Shown: positions 6,163 through 13,325 of the stretch, piece after piece
How the letters are laid out: every line of letters begins with the position of its first letter
How positions within the stretch are numbered: position 1 is the stretch's first letter
From: Chloroflexota bacterium
GTDB taxonomy: Bacteria; Chloroflexota; Limnocylindria; Limnocylindrales; CSP1-4
Direction: 5' to 3'
Length of the DNA stretch: 18,246 nt
Assembly (NCBI GenBank): GCA_015661135.1
Contig: JACVXW010000003.1
Location: forward strand, 1-18,246
Notes under the pieces: model-generated
The model's database searches: none
The model's input: the letters and a program-made list of their open reading frames with translations, nothing else
Told to the model about the DNA's origin: nothing
Position numbers and translations under genes: made by a program

Positions 6163-7149
6163 ATGAGCCAGGGCCTGTACGAGCGGTACAAGGAGGCCCT
6201 CCGGCGCGGGCACGTCGCCTCGCTCCGCGGCCGCCTGGATGCCGCGGCTGCCGCGTACCGCGAGGCCGCGGCCATCGCCCCCGATCGGGCGCTGCCCCAT
6301 GCCAGCCTGGGTGACGTCCTTCGGCGGCTCGGGCAGGCCGACGGGGCGCTGGCCGCCTACGGAGCAGCCCTCGACCGGGCCCCGCGGGATGAGACCGCAT
6401 TGCGAGGGCGGGCCGAGGTTCACGCCGCCGCGGGCCGGCGGGTAGCTGCTGCCCTCGACTACGAGCGGCTCGCCGCGTTCCTTGACGAAGCAGGTCGCTT
6501 GATTGACGCCTGCGACGCGGCCCGTCGGTCCCTCGAGCTGGCGGAGTCCAGGACGCGTCGGCGGGAGGTGGAGCGCCTGGGAGCCCTCGTCCGCGATCTC
6601 GGCGGCGATACCCAGGCGGTGGCCGCGCTTGATCGGGCGCTCGGCGTTCTCGATGTTGAAACGGTTGTCGGCGACACGGCGCCCACCGAGGCGCCCACCG
6701 AGGCGCCCATCGAGGCGCCCACCGAGGCGGCGCTCCTGCTGGAAGTCGATGCCGCAGACGACCAGGCGATCGACGTCAGTCCCTCTGCCCCTTCGCCGTC
6801 TCAGCCGGACGTCCTGCGGGCCGTCGCCGATGCACTACTCGACAGCGGCGACCTCGTTGGCGGTGCCGAGCGCCTCCTTCAGCTGGCGACGCTGCATCGT
6901 TCGGCGGGGCGACACGACGCCGCGATGGACGCCTGTCTGGCCCTCCTCACGATCATGCCATCAGATGCGCGGCTTCAGCTCGAGATCGCGGCGATCCAGG
7001 TGGAGCGGGGTTGGCTGGGCGCGGCAGCCGAAAAGATCCGTCTCCTCGGCCGGCTCACGGAGCTGGATGGCGACCCGGCCGCCAGTGCCGCAGTGGCTGC
7101 CTTCGTCGTGCCCGAGGCCGCTCCCGGGAGCCCCCAGGCGGGCGCCTGA
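6163..7149 (+). CDS. TPR-repeat protein of unknown function
   Basis: The 328-residue product is helical and alanine-rich. Tetratricopeptide-like helix pairs are visible: one near residues 10-42 (RGRLDAAAAAYREAAAIAPD), a second near 43-76 (LGDVLRRLGQADGALAAYGA), looser ones near 77-120, and another after the linker near 235-275 (LHRSAGRHDAAMDACLALL). Residues 173-188 are a low-complexity APTE/APIE linker made by a 12-base tandem repeat, dividing the protein into N- and C-terminal TPR blocks. No signal peptide, membrane segment or enzymatic motif is seen. TPR proteins are scaffolds, but the partner cannot be read from sequence. It lies between argF and cdaA, with a TAGGAT box upstream and a hairpin at its stop. 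Confidence 0.85.
   Translation: MSQGLYERYKEALRRGHVASLRGRLDAAAAAYREAAAIAPDRALPHASLGDVLRRLGQADGALAAYGAALDRAPRDETALRGRAEVHAAAGRRVAAALDYERLAAFLDEAGRLIDACDAARRSLELAESRTRRREVERLGALVRDLGGDTQAVAALDRALGVLDVETVVGDTAPTEAPTEAPIEAPTEAALLLEVDAADDQAIDVSPSAPSPSQPDVLRAVADALLDSGDLVGGAERLLQLATLHRSAGRHDAAMDACLALLTIMPSDARLQLEIAAIQVERGWLGAAAEKIRLLGRLTELDGDPAASAAVAAFVVPEAAPGSPQAGA
6679..6726 (+). repeat. Four tandem 12-base units inside the TPR gene
   Basis: GCGCCCACCGAG is repeated four times, in units starting at 6679, 6691, 6703 and 6715. The only difference is one C-to-T change in the third unit. It is in frame and encodes APTE-APTE-APIE-APTE (residues 173-188). Near-perfect identity at DNA level suggests recent expansion by slippage and possible length variation between strains. 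Confidence 0.9.
7135..7148 (+). terminator. Small hairpin touching the TPR gene stop
   Basis: CAGGC (7135-7139) pairs with GCCTG (7144-7148) around GGGC. The right arm enters the TGA stop at 7147-7149. No T-run follows. It is short and weak as a terminator, but it lies before a gene with its own possible promoter box. Confidence 0.25.
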
Positions 7150-7209
7150 CGGGTCGTCGCGAGGTCATGCCGAGCATCGCGAGCTCCGGGTCCGGAGGGG
7201 GCGCGATGC

Positions 7210-7215
7210 TACACT
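7210..7215 (+). promoter_or_regulatory. TACACT box, likely -10 for cdaA
   Basis: TACACT ends nine bases before ATG 7225 in the 75-base gap after the TPR gene. The gap also holds GGAGGGG at 7194-7200, about 24 bases from the ATG and too far for a normal ribosome-binding site. The box fits a leaderless or near-leaderless start. No clear -35 is seen, although the motif TCGCGAG occurs twice in the gap. Confidence 0.45.
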
Positions 7216-7224
7216 CGGCCAACG

Positions 7225-8205
7225 ATGCCGCAGCTTCCCGCGTCGATTCTCGATCAGGTTCGGGCCACGACGCTGCTCGACATCGGGATCACGGCGCTCC
7301 TGATCTACTGGCTGTTCAGCCTGATCCGCGGAACACGAACCGTCCGGCTCGTCATCGGCATCAGCGTCCTCTTCGTCGTCTACTTTGCGGCGCAGGCGCT
7401 CACCCTCCGGTTGCTCACCCAGATCCTCCAGGCCGGCGCCGTGGTCGGGCTGTTCGCCCTGGTCGTGATCTTTCAACCGGAAATGCGGCGGGCCCTCGAG
7501 CGGATCGGGCGGGTGGGCTCGCTGGGCTGGCTCTTTCCGGCCGAGAATCGCGCCGCCGACCTGATCTCGGCCCAGGTTGCGCGCGCGGCGGCGCTGCTGT
7601 CGGGTGACGGCCACGGCGCGCTGATCGTGGTCGAACGCGACACTGGGCTCGAGGAGATCGCGGAGACCGGGGTCATGATCCACGGCGACCTCTCGGTCGA
7701 CCTCCTGCGAACCATATTCATGCCGAGAGCTGCCCTTCATGACGGCGCGGTGATCATTCGCGGCCTCACGATTCTTGCCGCCGGGGCCGTGCTGCCGCTC
7801 GCGGAGACGACGGTGCATACAGAGCGCCTCGGGACACGCCACCGGGCGGCCCTGGGGATCGCCGAGCAGACGGACGCCGTCGTCGTCGTCGTGTCCGAGG
7901 AGAACGGCCAGGTCAGCCTCGTCGAGCGAGCCCGGATCGTGCGGAACCTCAACGAGCTTCAGCTCGCGCGGGCCATCCGGACCCTCCTTCACGCGCCCGA
8001 ACGCGGCCGGTTCCGGCTGCCCACGGCACCCGGCCGCGTGCCTGGCGCCCCCTCGATTGGCGACCTCGGCCGTTTCGTACGGCGGTCTCGATCGTCGACC
8101 GCCACCGCGGACAGCAGCGGTGCCGCGAACCCATTGAGCATCGATGTGGCGCCGGCCCCGACCATCGACCAGGTGTCCGGCGGCTCGGGCGCGCCCGGTC
8201 GATGA
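7225..8205 (+). CDS. cdaA: Membrane-bound diadenylate cyclase CdaA
   Basis: CdaA condenses two ATP into cyclic di-AMP, a second messenger controlling potassium, osmotic balance and wall integrity. The 326-residue product has three predicted membrane helices (about residues 15-33, 41-58 and 64-83) followed by the DAC domain (about 88-245). The catalytic DGA motif is D173-G174-A175 within LHDGAVII, and the ATP-binding RHR motif is R205-H206-R207 in GTRHRAALGI. A disordered, serine- and proline-rich tail of roughly 70 residues follows residue 255, longer than in Bacillus CdaA. The stop overlaps the start of cdaR by ATGA, and glmM follows, matching the conserved cdaA-cdaR-glmM cluster. An older name is dacA. 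Confidence 0.95.
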   Translation: MPQLPASILDQVRATTLLDIGITALLIYWLFSLIRGTRTVRLVIGISVLFVVYFAAQALTLRLLTQILQAGAVVGLFALVVIFQPEMRRALERIGRVGSLGWLFPAENRAADLISAQVARAAALLSGDGHGALIVVERDTGLEEIAETGVMIHGDLSVDLLRTIFMPRAALHDGAVIIRGLTILAAGAVLPLAETTVHTERLGTRHRAALGIAEQTDAVVVVVSEENGQVSLVERARIVRNLNELQLARAIRTLLHAPERGRFRLPTAPGRVPGAPSIGDLGRFVRRSRSSTATADSSGAANPLSIDVAPAPTIDQVSGGSGAPGR

Positions 8206-9431
8206 GTCGACTCGTCCGCCTGGTCTTCCACAACTGGCCGCTCAAACTGGGAGCGGTTGCCCTTGCGACCCTCCTGTACGCGGGTCTCGTTGTGTCGTCC
8301 AGCGCCCGGCTCTTTGAGGGGAGCGTGCCAATCGAGGCTCCCGGGCTGACCGGGGCCGTCACGATCCTGTCCGACCTCGGCGCGGTGCGCCAGGTCAGGT
8401 ATCTCGCCCCGGATGATCTCGGTCTCCGGCTCGACAGCGCCAGTTTTCGCGCCTCGGTTGACCTGTCGGGCGTGGATCCGGCCGGTGGCCGTGTGTCCAT
8501 CGCCGTCCGCGTGACGGCCATCGATTCCCGGATCCAGATCCTCGACTACGAGCCCCGCCAGATCGTGGTGGAAATCGATACCGTGGTCAGCCGAACGGTG
8601 CCGGTGCGCGTGGTTCTCGGTCCCGTCCCGAGCGGTCTCGCCCTCGGGGATCCGATGGTCGACGATACCAGCGTCACGATCACCGGGGCAAGCGGACTGG
8701 TGTCTCGTGTCGCGGAGGTCCAGGCGCGCATCACGGTGGACGCATCGGGCATCGACATCAACCGGGTCGTTGAACTGCTCCCCGTCGATGCAGCAGGCGA
8801 ACTGGTGACGCCCGTCGACGCGGCGCCGGCAACGACGCGCGTGCGGCTCCCGATCTTCACGGACCGACAGACGCGGACGCTGCCCGTGCGACCGATCGTC
8901 ATAGGTTCGCCCGCAGCCGGGTTCGAAGTGGCATCCGTCGCCGTGTCACCGCTGGTCGTCGCCGTAGAGGGTGACGTGGACGACCTGGTATCTCTCGAGG
9001 TGGCGGATACGGTACCGATTTCGATCACCGGGTCCACGTCGGACCTCGCGGCCACCACGACGCTGGCGCTGCCCGACGGCGTCCAGGCCCTCGGCGAACG
9101 GGTCATCACCGTGACCGTGACGCTCCGCCCGATCACGGCAACGCGGACGTTCGAGGCCGGCCTCCTGCTCGTTGGAGCGCGCGCCGATCGCACGTACTCG
9201 ATCGTGATTGATCGGGTCCTCGTGACGATCGGCGGGCCGGTCGCCGACCTGGACCGCCTGTCCGGATCCACCCTCGTCATGACGCTCGACATCACGGGCC
9301 TTGACAGCGGCACGCACGAAGTGGCCGTCGGGGCGAACCTGCTGACCGGCCTGACGCTCATTGCGGCGAGTCCGAGCCCCGTCACGGTCGTGATCAGCGC
9401 GCCGTCTTCCTCGGGCAGTTCGGCCCCCTGA
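8202..9431 (+). CDS. cdaR: YbbR-domain protein, CdaA regulator CdaR
   Basis: CdaR is a membrane-anchored protein whose extracytoplasmic YbbR domains bind and modulate CdaA in Firmicutes. The 409-residue product opens with NWPLKLGAVALATLLYAGLV (residues 11-30), the typical YbbR N-terminal membrane helix. About four beta-rich YbbR-like repeats follow, with recurring segments such as RTVPVRVVLG, RTLPVRPIVIG and RTFEAGLLLVG at regular spacing, each opening a repeat. Composition is rich in valine and threonine, as expected of extracytoplasmic beta domains. The ATGA overlap with cdaA implies coupled synthesis. The function in this lineage is inferred from family and order. The tail SSGSSAP is disordered. 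Confidence 0.9.
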   Translation: MSRLVRLVFHNWPLKLGAVALATLLYAGLVVSSSARLFEGSVPIEAPGLTGAVTILSDLGAVRQVRYLAPDDLGLRLDSASFRASVDLSGVDPAGGRVSIAVRVTAIDSRIQILDYEPRQIVVEIDTVVSRTVPVRVVLGPVPSGLALGDPMVDDTSVTITGASGLVSRVAEVQARITVDASGIDINRVVELLPVDAAGELVTPVDAAPATTRVRLPIFTDRQTRTLPVRPIVIGSPAAGFEVASVAVSPLVVAVEGDVDDLVSLEVADTVPISITGSTSDLAATTTLALPDGVQALGERVITVTVTLRPITATRTFEAGLLLVGARADRTYSIVIDRVLVTIGGPVADLDRLSGSTLVMTLDITGLDSGTHEVAVGANLLTGLTLIAASPSPVTVVISAPSSSGSSAP

Positions 9432-9437
9432 GGGCCG
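9421..9437 (+). terminator. Hairpin with the cdaR stop codon in its loop
   Basis: CGGCCC (9421-9426) pairs perfectly with GGGCCG (9432-9437); the five-base loop CCTGA contains the TGA stop (9429-9431). T9420 and G9438 can add a wobble pair. GGCCGG (9433-9438) can instead pair with CCGGCC (9448-9453), an alternative fold. There is no T-run. The glmM Shine-Dalgarno lies about 27 bases further on. Confidence 0.35.
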
Positions 9438-9481
9438 GCCCTTCCGCCCGGCCGAGATTCGAGAAGGAGGACGATCGACCC

Positions 9482-10816
9482 GTGCCGCGCCTGTTCGGAA
9501 CCGATGGCATCCGCGGCGTCGCCAACGTGGATCTCAAGCCAACAGTGGCGTACGCGCTCGGTCGGGCGACTGCCCATCGGCTCGCCGGAGGCCGCGGCGC
9601 GATCGTGGTCGGCCAGGACACGCGCCGGTCGGGTGACCTGTTCGTGGCCGCGATCACCGCCGGCGCCACGAGCCTGGGCACGGACGTCCACCACGTCGGG
9701 GTCGTGCCCACCCCTGCCCTCGCGTTCCTCGCGGCGACAGGGGAGTACGCCGCGGGGATCATGGTCTCGGCCTCGCACAATCCGGCCGCGGACAACGGGC
9801 TCAAGGTCCTGGATCGGGACGGCCTCAAGCTGGACGATCCGGTCGAAGATGAGTTGGAGGCGCTGATCTGGCGGACGGAAGAGCTGGCCGGCGTGGGCAA
9901 CGACGACCTCGGGATCGTGATTGATTCCCGACACCGGCTGGCGAGCTACGTCGACCATCGAATGCGGCTGGCCGCCGCGACGAACGCCGCCGGCCTCAGG
10001 ATCGTCCTCGACGCAGCCAACGGGTCCGGAGGGTCGGTCGGTCCTGCCATCCTCGCGGCAACCGGCGCCGTGGTCGAGGTCATCCATGCCGAACCGGATG
10101 GCGTCAACATCAACCTCGGTTGCGGGGCGACGGATCCGGCATCCCTGGCCCGGGCGGTCGTGGAGCGTGGCGCGGACGTCGGTTTTGCGCTCGACGGCGA
10201 CGCCGACCGCCTGATCGCCGTGGACGCCGCCGGCCGGGTCGTGGACGGAGACCAGGTCCTCGGGATGCTGGCCCTCGAACGGCTGGCCCGCGGGGCCCTG
10301 GCCGGGAGGACGCTCGTCGTGTCCGTCCTCTCGAACGGCGGCCTCCAGGAAGCCATCGAGGCGGCCGGCGGCAACGTCGTCCGGACACCGGTCGGCGACA
10401 AGTACATCCTCGAGGGCATGCAGGTGTCGGGCGCAGGCCTCGGCGGCGAGAAGAGCGGGCATGTGATCGTCATGGAGCACACATCGTCGGGAGACGGCAT
10501 CGTGACCGCCCTGGAAGTGCTCCGCGTGATGGCGGCTGCCGGCAAGCCGTTGGCAGAGCTGGCTGCGAGCATTCCGCTCCTGCCCCAGCAACAGCGCGCC
10601 GTCCGCGTTCGCCACAAGGACCAGTGGGAAGGCGACCCGGCCCTCCAGCGGGCGATCGCCGCCGCCCGGACACGGCTCGGGGACCACGGCAGGATCCTCG
10701 TCCGCCCGTCGGGCACCGAACCCGCGCTTCGGGTGATGGTGGAGGGCCGGGACCCGGAGGTCGTCGCGGAGCTGGCCGACGCGTTGGCGTCGCTTGCGAG
10801 CGAGCGGCTACACTGA
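9482..10816 (+). CDS. glmM: Phosphoglucosamine mutase
   Basis: GlmM interconverts glucosamine-6-phosphate and glucosamine-1-phosphate, feeding UDP-GlcNAc for peptidoglycan. The 444-residue product begins MPRLFGTDGIRGVAN, the GlmM signature. The active-site loop MVSASHNPAADNG has S98 as the phosphorylated serine. The magnesium site is D238-G-D240-A-D242-R, and the phosphate-binding RPSGTEP loop is at 408-414. The GEKSGHVI sugar-specificity loop is also present. Start GTG 9482 has AGGAGG at 9465-9470, eleven bases away. In Firmicutes GlmM directly inhibits CdaA, which makes the adjacency to cdaA-cdaR meaningful. It lies 50 bases after cdaR, with no TANNNT box, so it is probably co-transcribed. 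Confidence 0.96.
   Translation: MPRLFGTDGIRGVANVDLKPTVAYALGRATAHRLAGGRGAIVVGQDTRRSGDLFVAAITAGATSLGTDVHHVGVVPTPALAFLAATGEYAAGIMVSASHNPAADNGLKVLDRDGLKLDDPVEDELEALIWRTEELAGVGNDDLGIVIDSRHRLASYVDHRMRLAAATNAAGLRIVLDAANGSGGSVGPAILAATGAVVEVIHAEPDGVNINLGCGATDPASLARAVVERGADVGFALDGDADRLIAVDAAGRVVDGDQVLGMLALERLARGALAGRTLVVSVLSNGGLQEAIEAAGGNVVRTPVGDKYILEGMQVSGAGLGGEKSGHVIVMEHTSSGDGIVTALEVLRVMAAAGKPLAELAASIPLLPQQQRAVRVRHKDQWEGDPALQRAIAAARTRLGDHGRILVRPSGTEPALRVMVEGRDPEVVAELADALASLASERLH
10809..10814 (+). promoter_or_regulatory. TACACT box before the glmS leader
   Basis: TACACT overlaps the last codons of glmM (leucine-histidine-stop) and ends seven bases before a GTG at 10822. It could be a -10 element for a transcript carrying glmS with a short leader. 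Because these bases also encode the end of glmM, chance is a real alternative. Confidence 0.25.
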
Positions 10817-10821
10817 CCCCG

Positions 10822-10884
10822 GTGCCCATCCCATCGAGCCAGGAACCGCCCGGCAGCGGCCGGACGACCAGACGAAGGACCTGA
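10822..10884 (+). CDS. Possible 20-residue leader peptide before glmS
   Basis: A GTG seven bases after the TACACT box opens a 20-codon frame (VPIPSSQEPPGSG then RTTRRRT) ending at TGA 10882-10884, four bases before the glmS ATG. The frame contains the glmS ribosome-binding site GAAGGA (10874-10879). If translated it could couple to glmS, and its five late arginines might slow ribosomes. There is no homology evidence, so this is speculative. Confidence 0.18.
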   Translation: MPIPSSQEPPGSGRTTRRRT

Positions 10885-10888
10885 AGCG

Positions 10889-12721
10889 ATGTGCGGCATC
10901 GTCGGCTACACCGGGCCACGGGCGGCCGGACCCATCCTCATGGAAGGCCTCCGGCGTCTCGAATACCGCGGCTACGACTCGGCAGGCATCGCCCTCGTCG
11001 ACGAGGAAGGCGACCTGTTCGTCGAAAAACGGGCGGGCAAGCTTGCCAACCTGACGACCGCCATCGCGGACCGGACGCCGCACGCGGCAATGGGGATGGC
11101 CCACACCCGCTGGGCCACCCATGGACGACCCAACGACCTGAACGCCCATCCGCACGCGGACTGCAGCGGCCGGATCACGGTGATCCACAACGGGATCATC
11201 GAGAACTTCCGCGAGCTGCGCGACGGCCTCGAAGCGCGCGGCCATCGGCTGGAGTCGGAGACGGACACGGAGGCGATCGCTCATCTCGTCGAGGAGGCCT
11301 ATGCCGGCGACCTCGCCGACGCGGTCCGCGCGGCGCTTCGGCTGGTGCAGGGCGCGTACGCCCTGGTCGTGATGCACAAGGCTGAACTTGGGCGGCTCGT
11401 GGGGGCGCGCCAGGACGTGCCGCTCGTGGTCGGCCTCAACGGCGAGGAATCCTTCATCGCCAGCGACGTCGCCGCCATCCTCGCCCACACGAACCGGATC
11501 GTCTACCTCGAGGAGGGCGACATCGTGGACGTCCGGCCGACGGGCGTCGTCGTGACGGATCTTGCCGGCGTCGTCATGGAGCGCCCGGAGACGATCATCG
11601 ACTGGACGCCCGAGGTGGCGGAGAAGGGCGGCTACGAGCACTTCATGCTCAAGGAGATCCACGAGCAACCCGCCGCGCTGCGCCAGGCCCTGGCCGGGCG
11701 CCTCGGACGCGACGACCGGCTCCACCTGCCCGAGATCGATGTGCTCCTGCCGGTCCTTCGAGAGGTCACGCGAATCGAGCTCGTGGCCTGCGGGACGGCG
11801 TCCTACGCAGCCCTCGTGGGGGCCTCTGCCCTCGAAGCCTGGACCGGCCTGCCGGCCCGGGTCACCGTCGGCTCGGAGTTCAGATACAGCCCGCCGCCCC
11901 TCGACGGCAAGACGCTCGTCATCGCGGTCACGCAGTCGGGCGAGACCGCCGACACCATCGCTCCGACGCGGCTTGCGCGCGAACGAGGCTGCCCGATCAT
12001 CGCGATCACGAACACGGTGGGGTCGGCCATCACCCGCGAGGCCGGCGCCGTGCTGTTCCTGCAGGCCGGCCCGGAGATCGCCGTCGCCGCGTCCAAGACG
12101 TTCGTGACCCAGGTCACGACCCTCGTCGTCCTCGCCGCCGTCCTCGGCCGGCTCCGGGGCACGATGGGGGAGGCCGCGGAACGAGAGCTCGTGGCGGCCC
12201 TGCGGGCCCTCCCGGATGCCGCGACGACCGCCCTGGCCTGGAATGCGCCGACGTCGAGCGACCTCGCCCGGCGCTACGTCAACTCGCGCGGCTTCATGTT
12301 CGTGGGACGCGGCGCCACATACCCGGCCGCGCTCGAGGGGGCACTCAAGCTCAAGGAGATCAGCTACGTCCACGCCGAGGGCTATCCCGCCGGCGAGCTG
12401 AAGCACGGGCCGATCTCGCTCCTTGACGCGGAGTGTCCGCTCGTCGCGGTCGCGACTCGGTCCAGCACCTACGACAAGCTGATCAGCAACGTCATGGAGG
12501 GCCGCGCTCGCGACGCGCGGGTGATCGCGGTGGCGACCAAGGGCGATCCGCAGATCGAGCGGTTCGCGGATGACGTCTGCTGGGTGCCGGATACTCATGA
12601 GGCGCTCAGCGCGGTCCTCGCGATCATCCCCCTTCAGCTCTTCGCGTACCACGTAGCCATTGCCCGTGGTACCGATGTCGACCAGCCGCGCAACCTCGCG
12701 AAGTCGGTCACGGTCGAGTAG
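10889..12721 (+). CDS. glmS: Glutamine-fructose-6-phosphate aminotransferase (isomerizing)
   Basis: GlmS makes glucosamine-6-phosphate from fructose-6-phosphate and glutamine, the committed step to amino sugars. The 610-residue product starts MCGIVGY; after methionine removal C2 is the N-terminal nucleophile of the glutaminase domain (about 1-225). Two SIS sugar-isomerase domains follow, with SGETADT near residue 352 in the first. The isomerase residues E503 and H506 lie in AGELKHGP. The ending DQPRNLAKSVTVE, with K605, is the family's catalytic tail. GAAGGA at 10874-10879 is the ribosome-binding site. The 72-base gap before it is too short for a glmS ribozyme. Its product is the substrate of the upstream glmM. 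Confidence 0.97.
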   Translation: MCGIVGYTGPRAAGPILMEGLRRLEYRGYDSAGIALVDEEGDLFVEKRAGKLANLTTAIADRTPHAAMGMAHTRWATHGRPNDLNAHPHADCSGRITVIHNGIIENFRELRDGLEARGHRLESETDTEAIAHLVEEAYAGDLADAVRAALRLVQGAYALVVMHKAELGRLVGARQDVPLVVGLNGEESFIASDVAAILAHTNRIVYLEEGDIVDVRPTGVVVTDLAGVVMERPETIIDWTPEVAEKGGYEHFMLKEIHEQPAALRQALAGRLGRDDRLHLPEIDVLLPVLREVTRIELVACGTASYAALVGASALEAWTGLPARVTVGSEFRYSPPPLDGKTLVIAVTQSGETADTIAPTRLARERGCPIIAITNTVGSAITREAGAVLFLQAGPEIAVAASKTFVTQVTTLVVLAAVLGRLRGTMGEAAERELVAALRALPDAATTALAWNAPTSSDLARRYVNSRGFMFVGRGATYPAALEGALKLKEISYVHAEGYPAGELKHGPISLLDAECPLVAVATRSSTYDKLISNVMEGRARDARVIAVATKGDPQIERFADDVCWVPDTHEALSAVLAIIPLQLFAYHVAIARGTDVDQPRNLAKSVTVE

Positions 12722-12734
12722 GACGCGTCCGCCG

Positions 12735-13325
12735 ATGACGCGTTCCGATGCTCGCGACGACCCGGCCGCCGCGAGCGAGGCCAGTCAGGGAGCCCAGGGC
12801 ACGGACGCACCCGGCATCGTCCCGGTGGGAACCACGGAACTCGGGATCGACATCATCAAGGTCGCCCGCATCCGCGAGACGCTGGCCCGGTTCGGGGTGC
12901 GGTTCTCCAACCGCGTCCTGACGGCCGCCGAGCAGCGCTACGTCCGCGACCGGCCCGAGACGTTTGCCGGTCGCTGGGCGGCGAAGGAGGCGGTCAGCAA
13001 GGTTCTCGGGCTCGGCGTTCGCGGTATCGGTTGGCGCGACATCGAGATCGAGCGCCTGCCGACCGGGCAGCCGAGCGTCCGACTCCACGGGCGTGCCGCG
13101 GCGCGGGCGGAGCAGCTGGCCATGGGCCGCATCGCCATCTCGATCACCCACGAGTCCGAGTACGCGGTCGCCATCGCGTTCGGCATCCGGACGGCGGGCG
13201 GCCCCTATGTCTTCCCGCTCGACATCGAGCAGCGCCTCGACGATCGCGAGCGCCGGATCCTCGCGCGCATGGAACGCCTGCGCCCGGGACAGGCCACGGC
13301 GGCATCGGAGGCCGAGCGTGGCTGA
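12735..13325 (+). CDS. acpS: Holo-[acyl-carrier-protein] synthase
   Basis: AcpS transfers 4'-phosphopantetheine from CoA to a serine of acyl carrier protein. The core is clear: ELGIDIIKVARI with magnesium ligand D39, then FAGRWAAKEAVSKVLG with E85, and ISITHESEYAVAIAF. The product is 196 residues from ATG 12735, against about 120-130 for typical AcpS. The excess is a disordered N-terminus of about 34 residues and a charged tail of about 45. An in-frame GTG at 12825 would remove most of the N-terminal excess (166 residues) and cannot be excluded. ATG 12735 lies 13 bases after glmS. The 3' end overlaps nnrD by eight bases, and acpS-nnr-alr order is common. Confidence 0.92.
   Translation: MTRSDARDDPAAASEASQGAQGTDAPGIVPVGTTELGIDIIKVARIRETLARFGVRFSNRVLTAAEQRYVRDRPETFAGRWAAKEAVSKVLGLGVRGIGWRDIEIERLPTGQPSVRLHGRAAARAEQLAMGRIAISITHESEYAVAIAFGIRTAGGPYVFPLDIEQRLDDRERRILARMERLRPGQATAASEAERG

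Noticed and set aside
7878..7895. GTC trinucleotide run in cdaA
   Set aside because: It encodes the valine strand DAVVVVVSEE of the DAC domain, a normal coding feature rather than a separate repeat element.
8546..10687. Minus-strand open frame opposite cdaR and glmM (713 codons)
   Set aside because: It lies antisense to two well-supported genes, with compositional bias and no recognisable domain.
10817..10888. glmS ribozyme before glmS
   Set aside because: The gap is only 72 bases, well under the size of the known ribozyme, and I see no matching core.
10808..12652. Minus-strand open frame opposite glmS (614 codons)
   Set aside because: It mirrors glmS codon structure; the translation is low-complexity and has no domain.
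12721..12730. GGACGCGTCC palindrome after glmS as a terminator
   Set aside because: A ten-base palindrome can form only a three- or four-pair stem with a usable loop and has no T-run; it is too weak to call.
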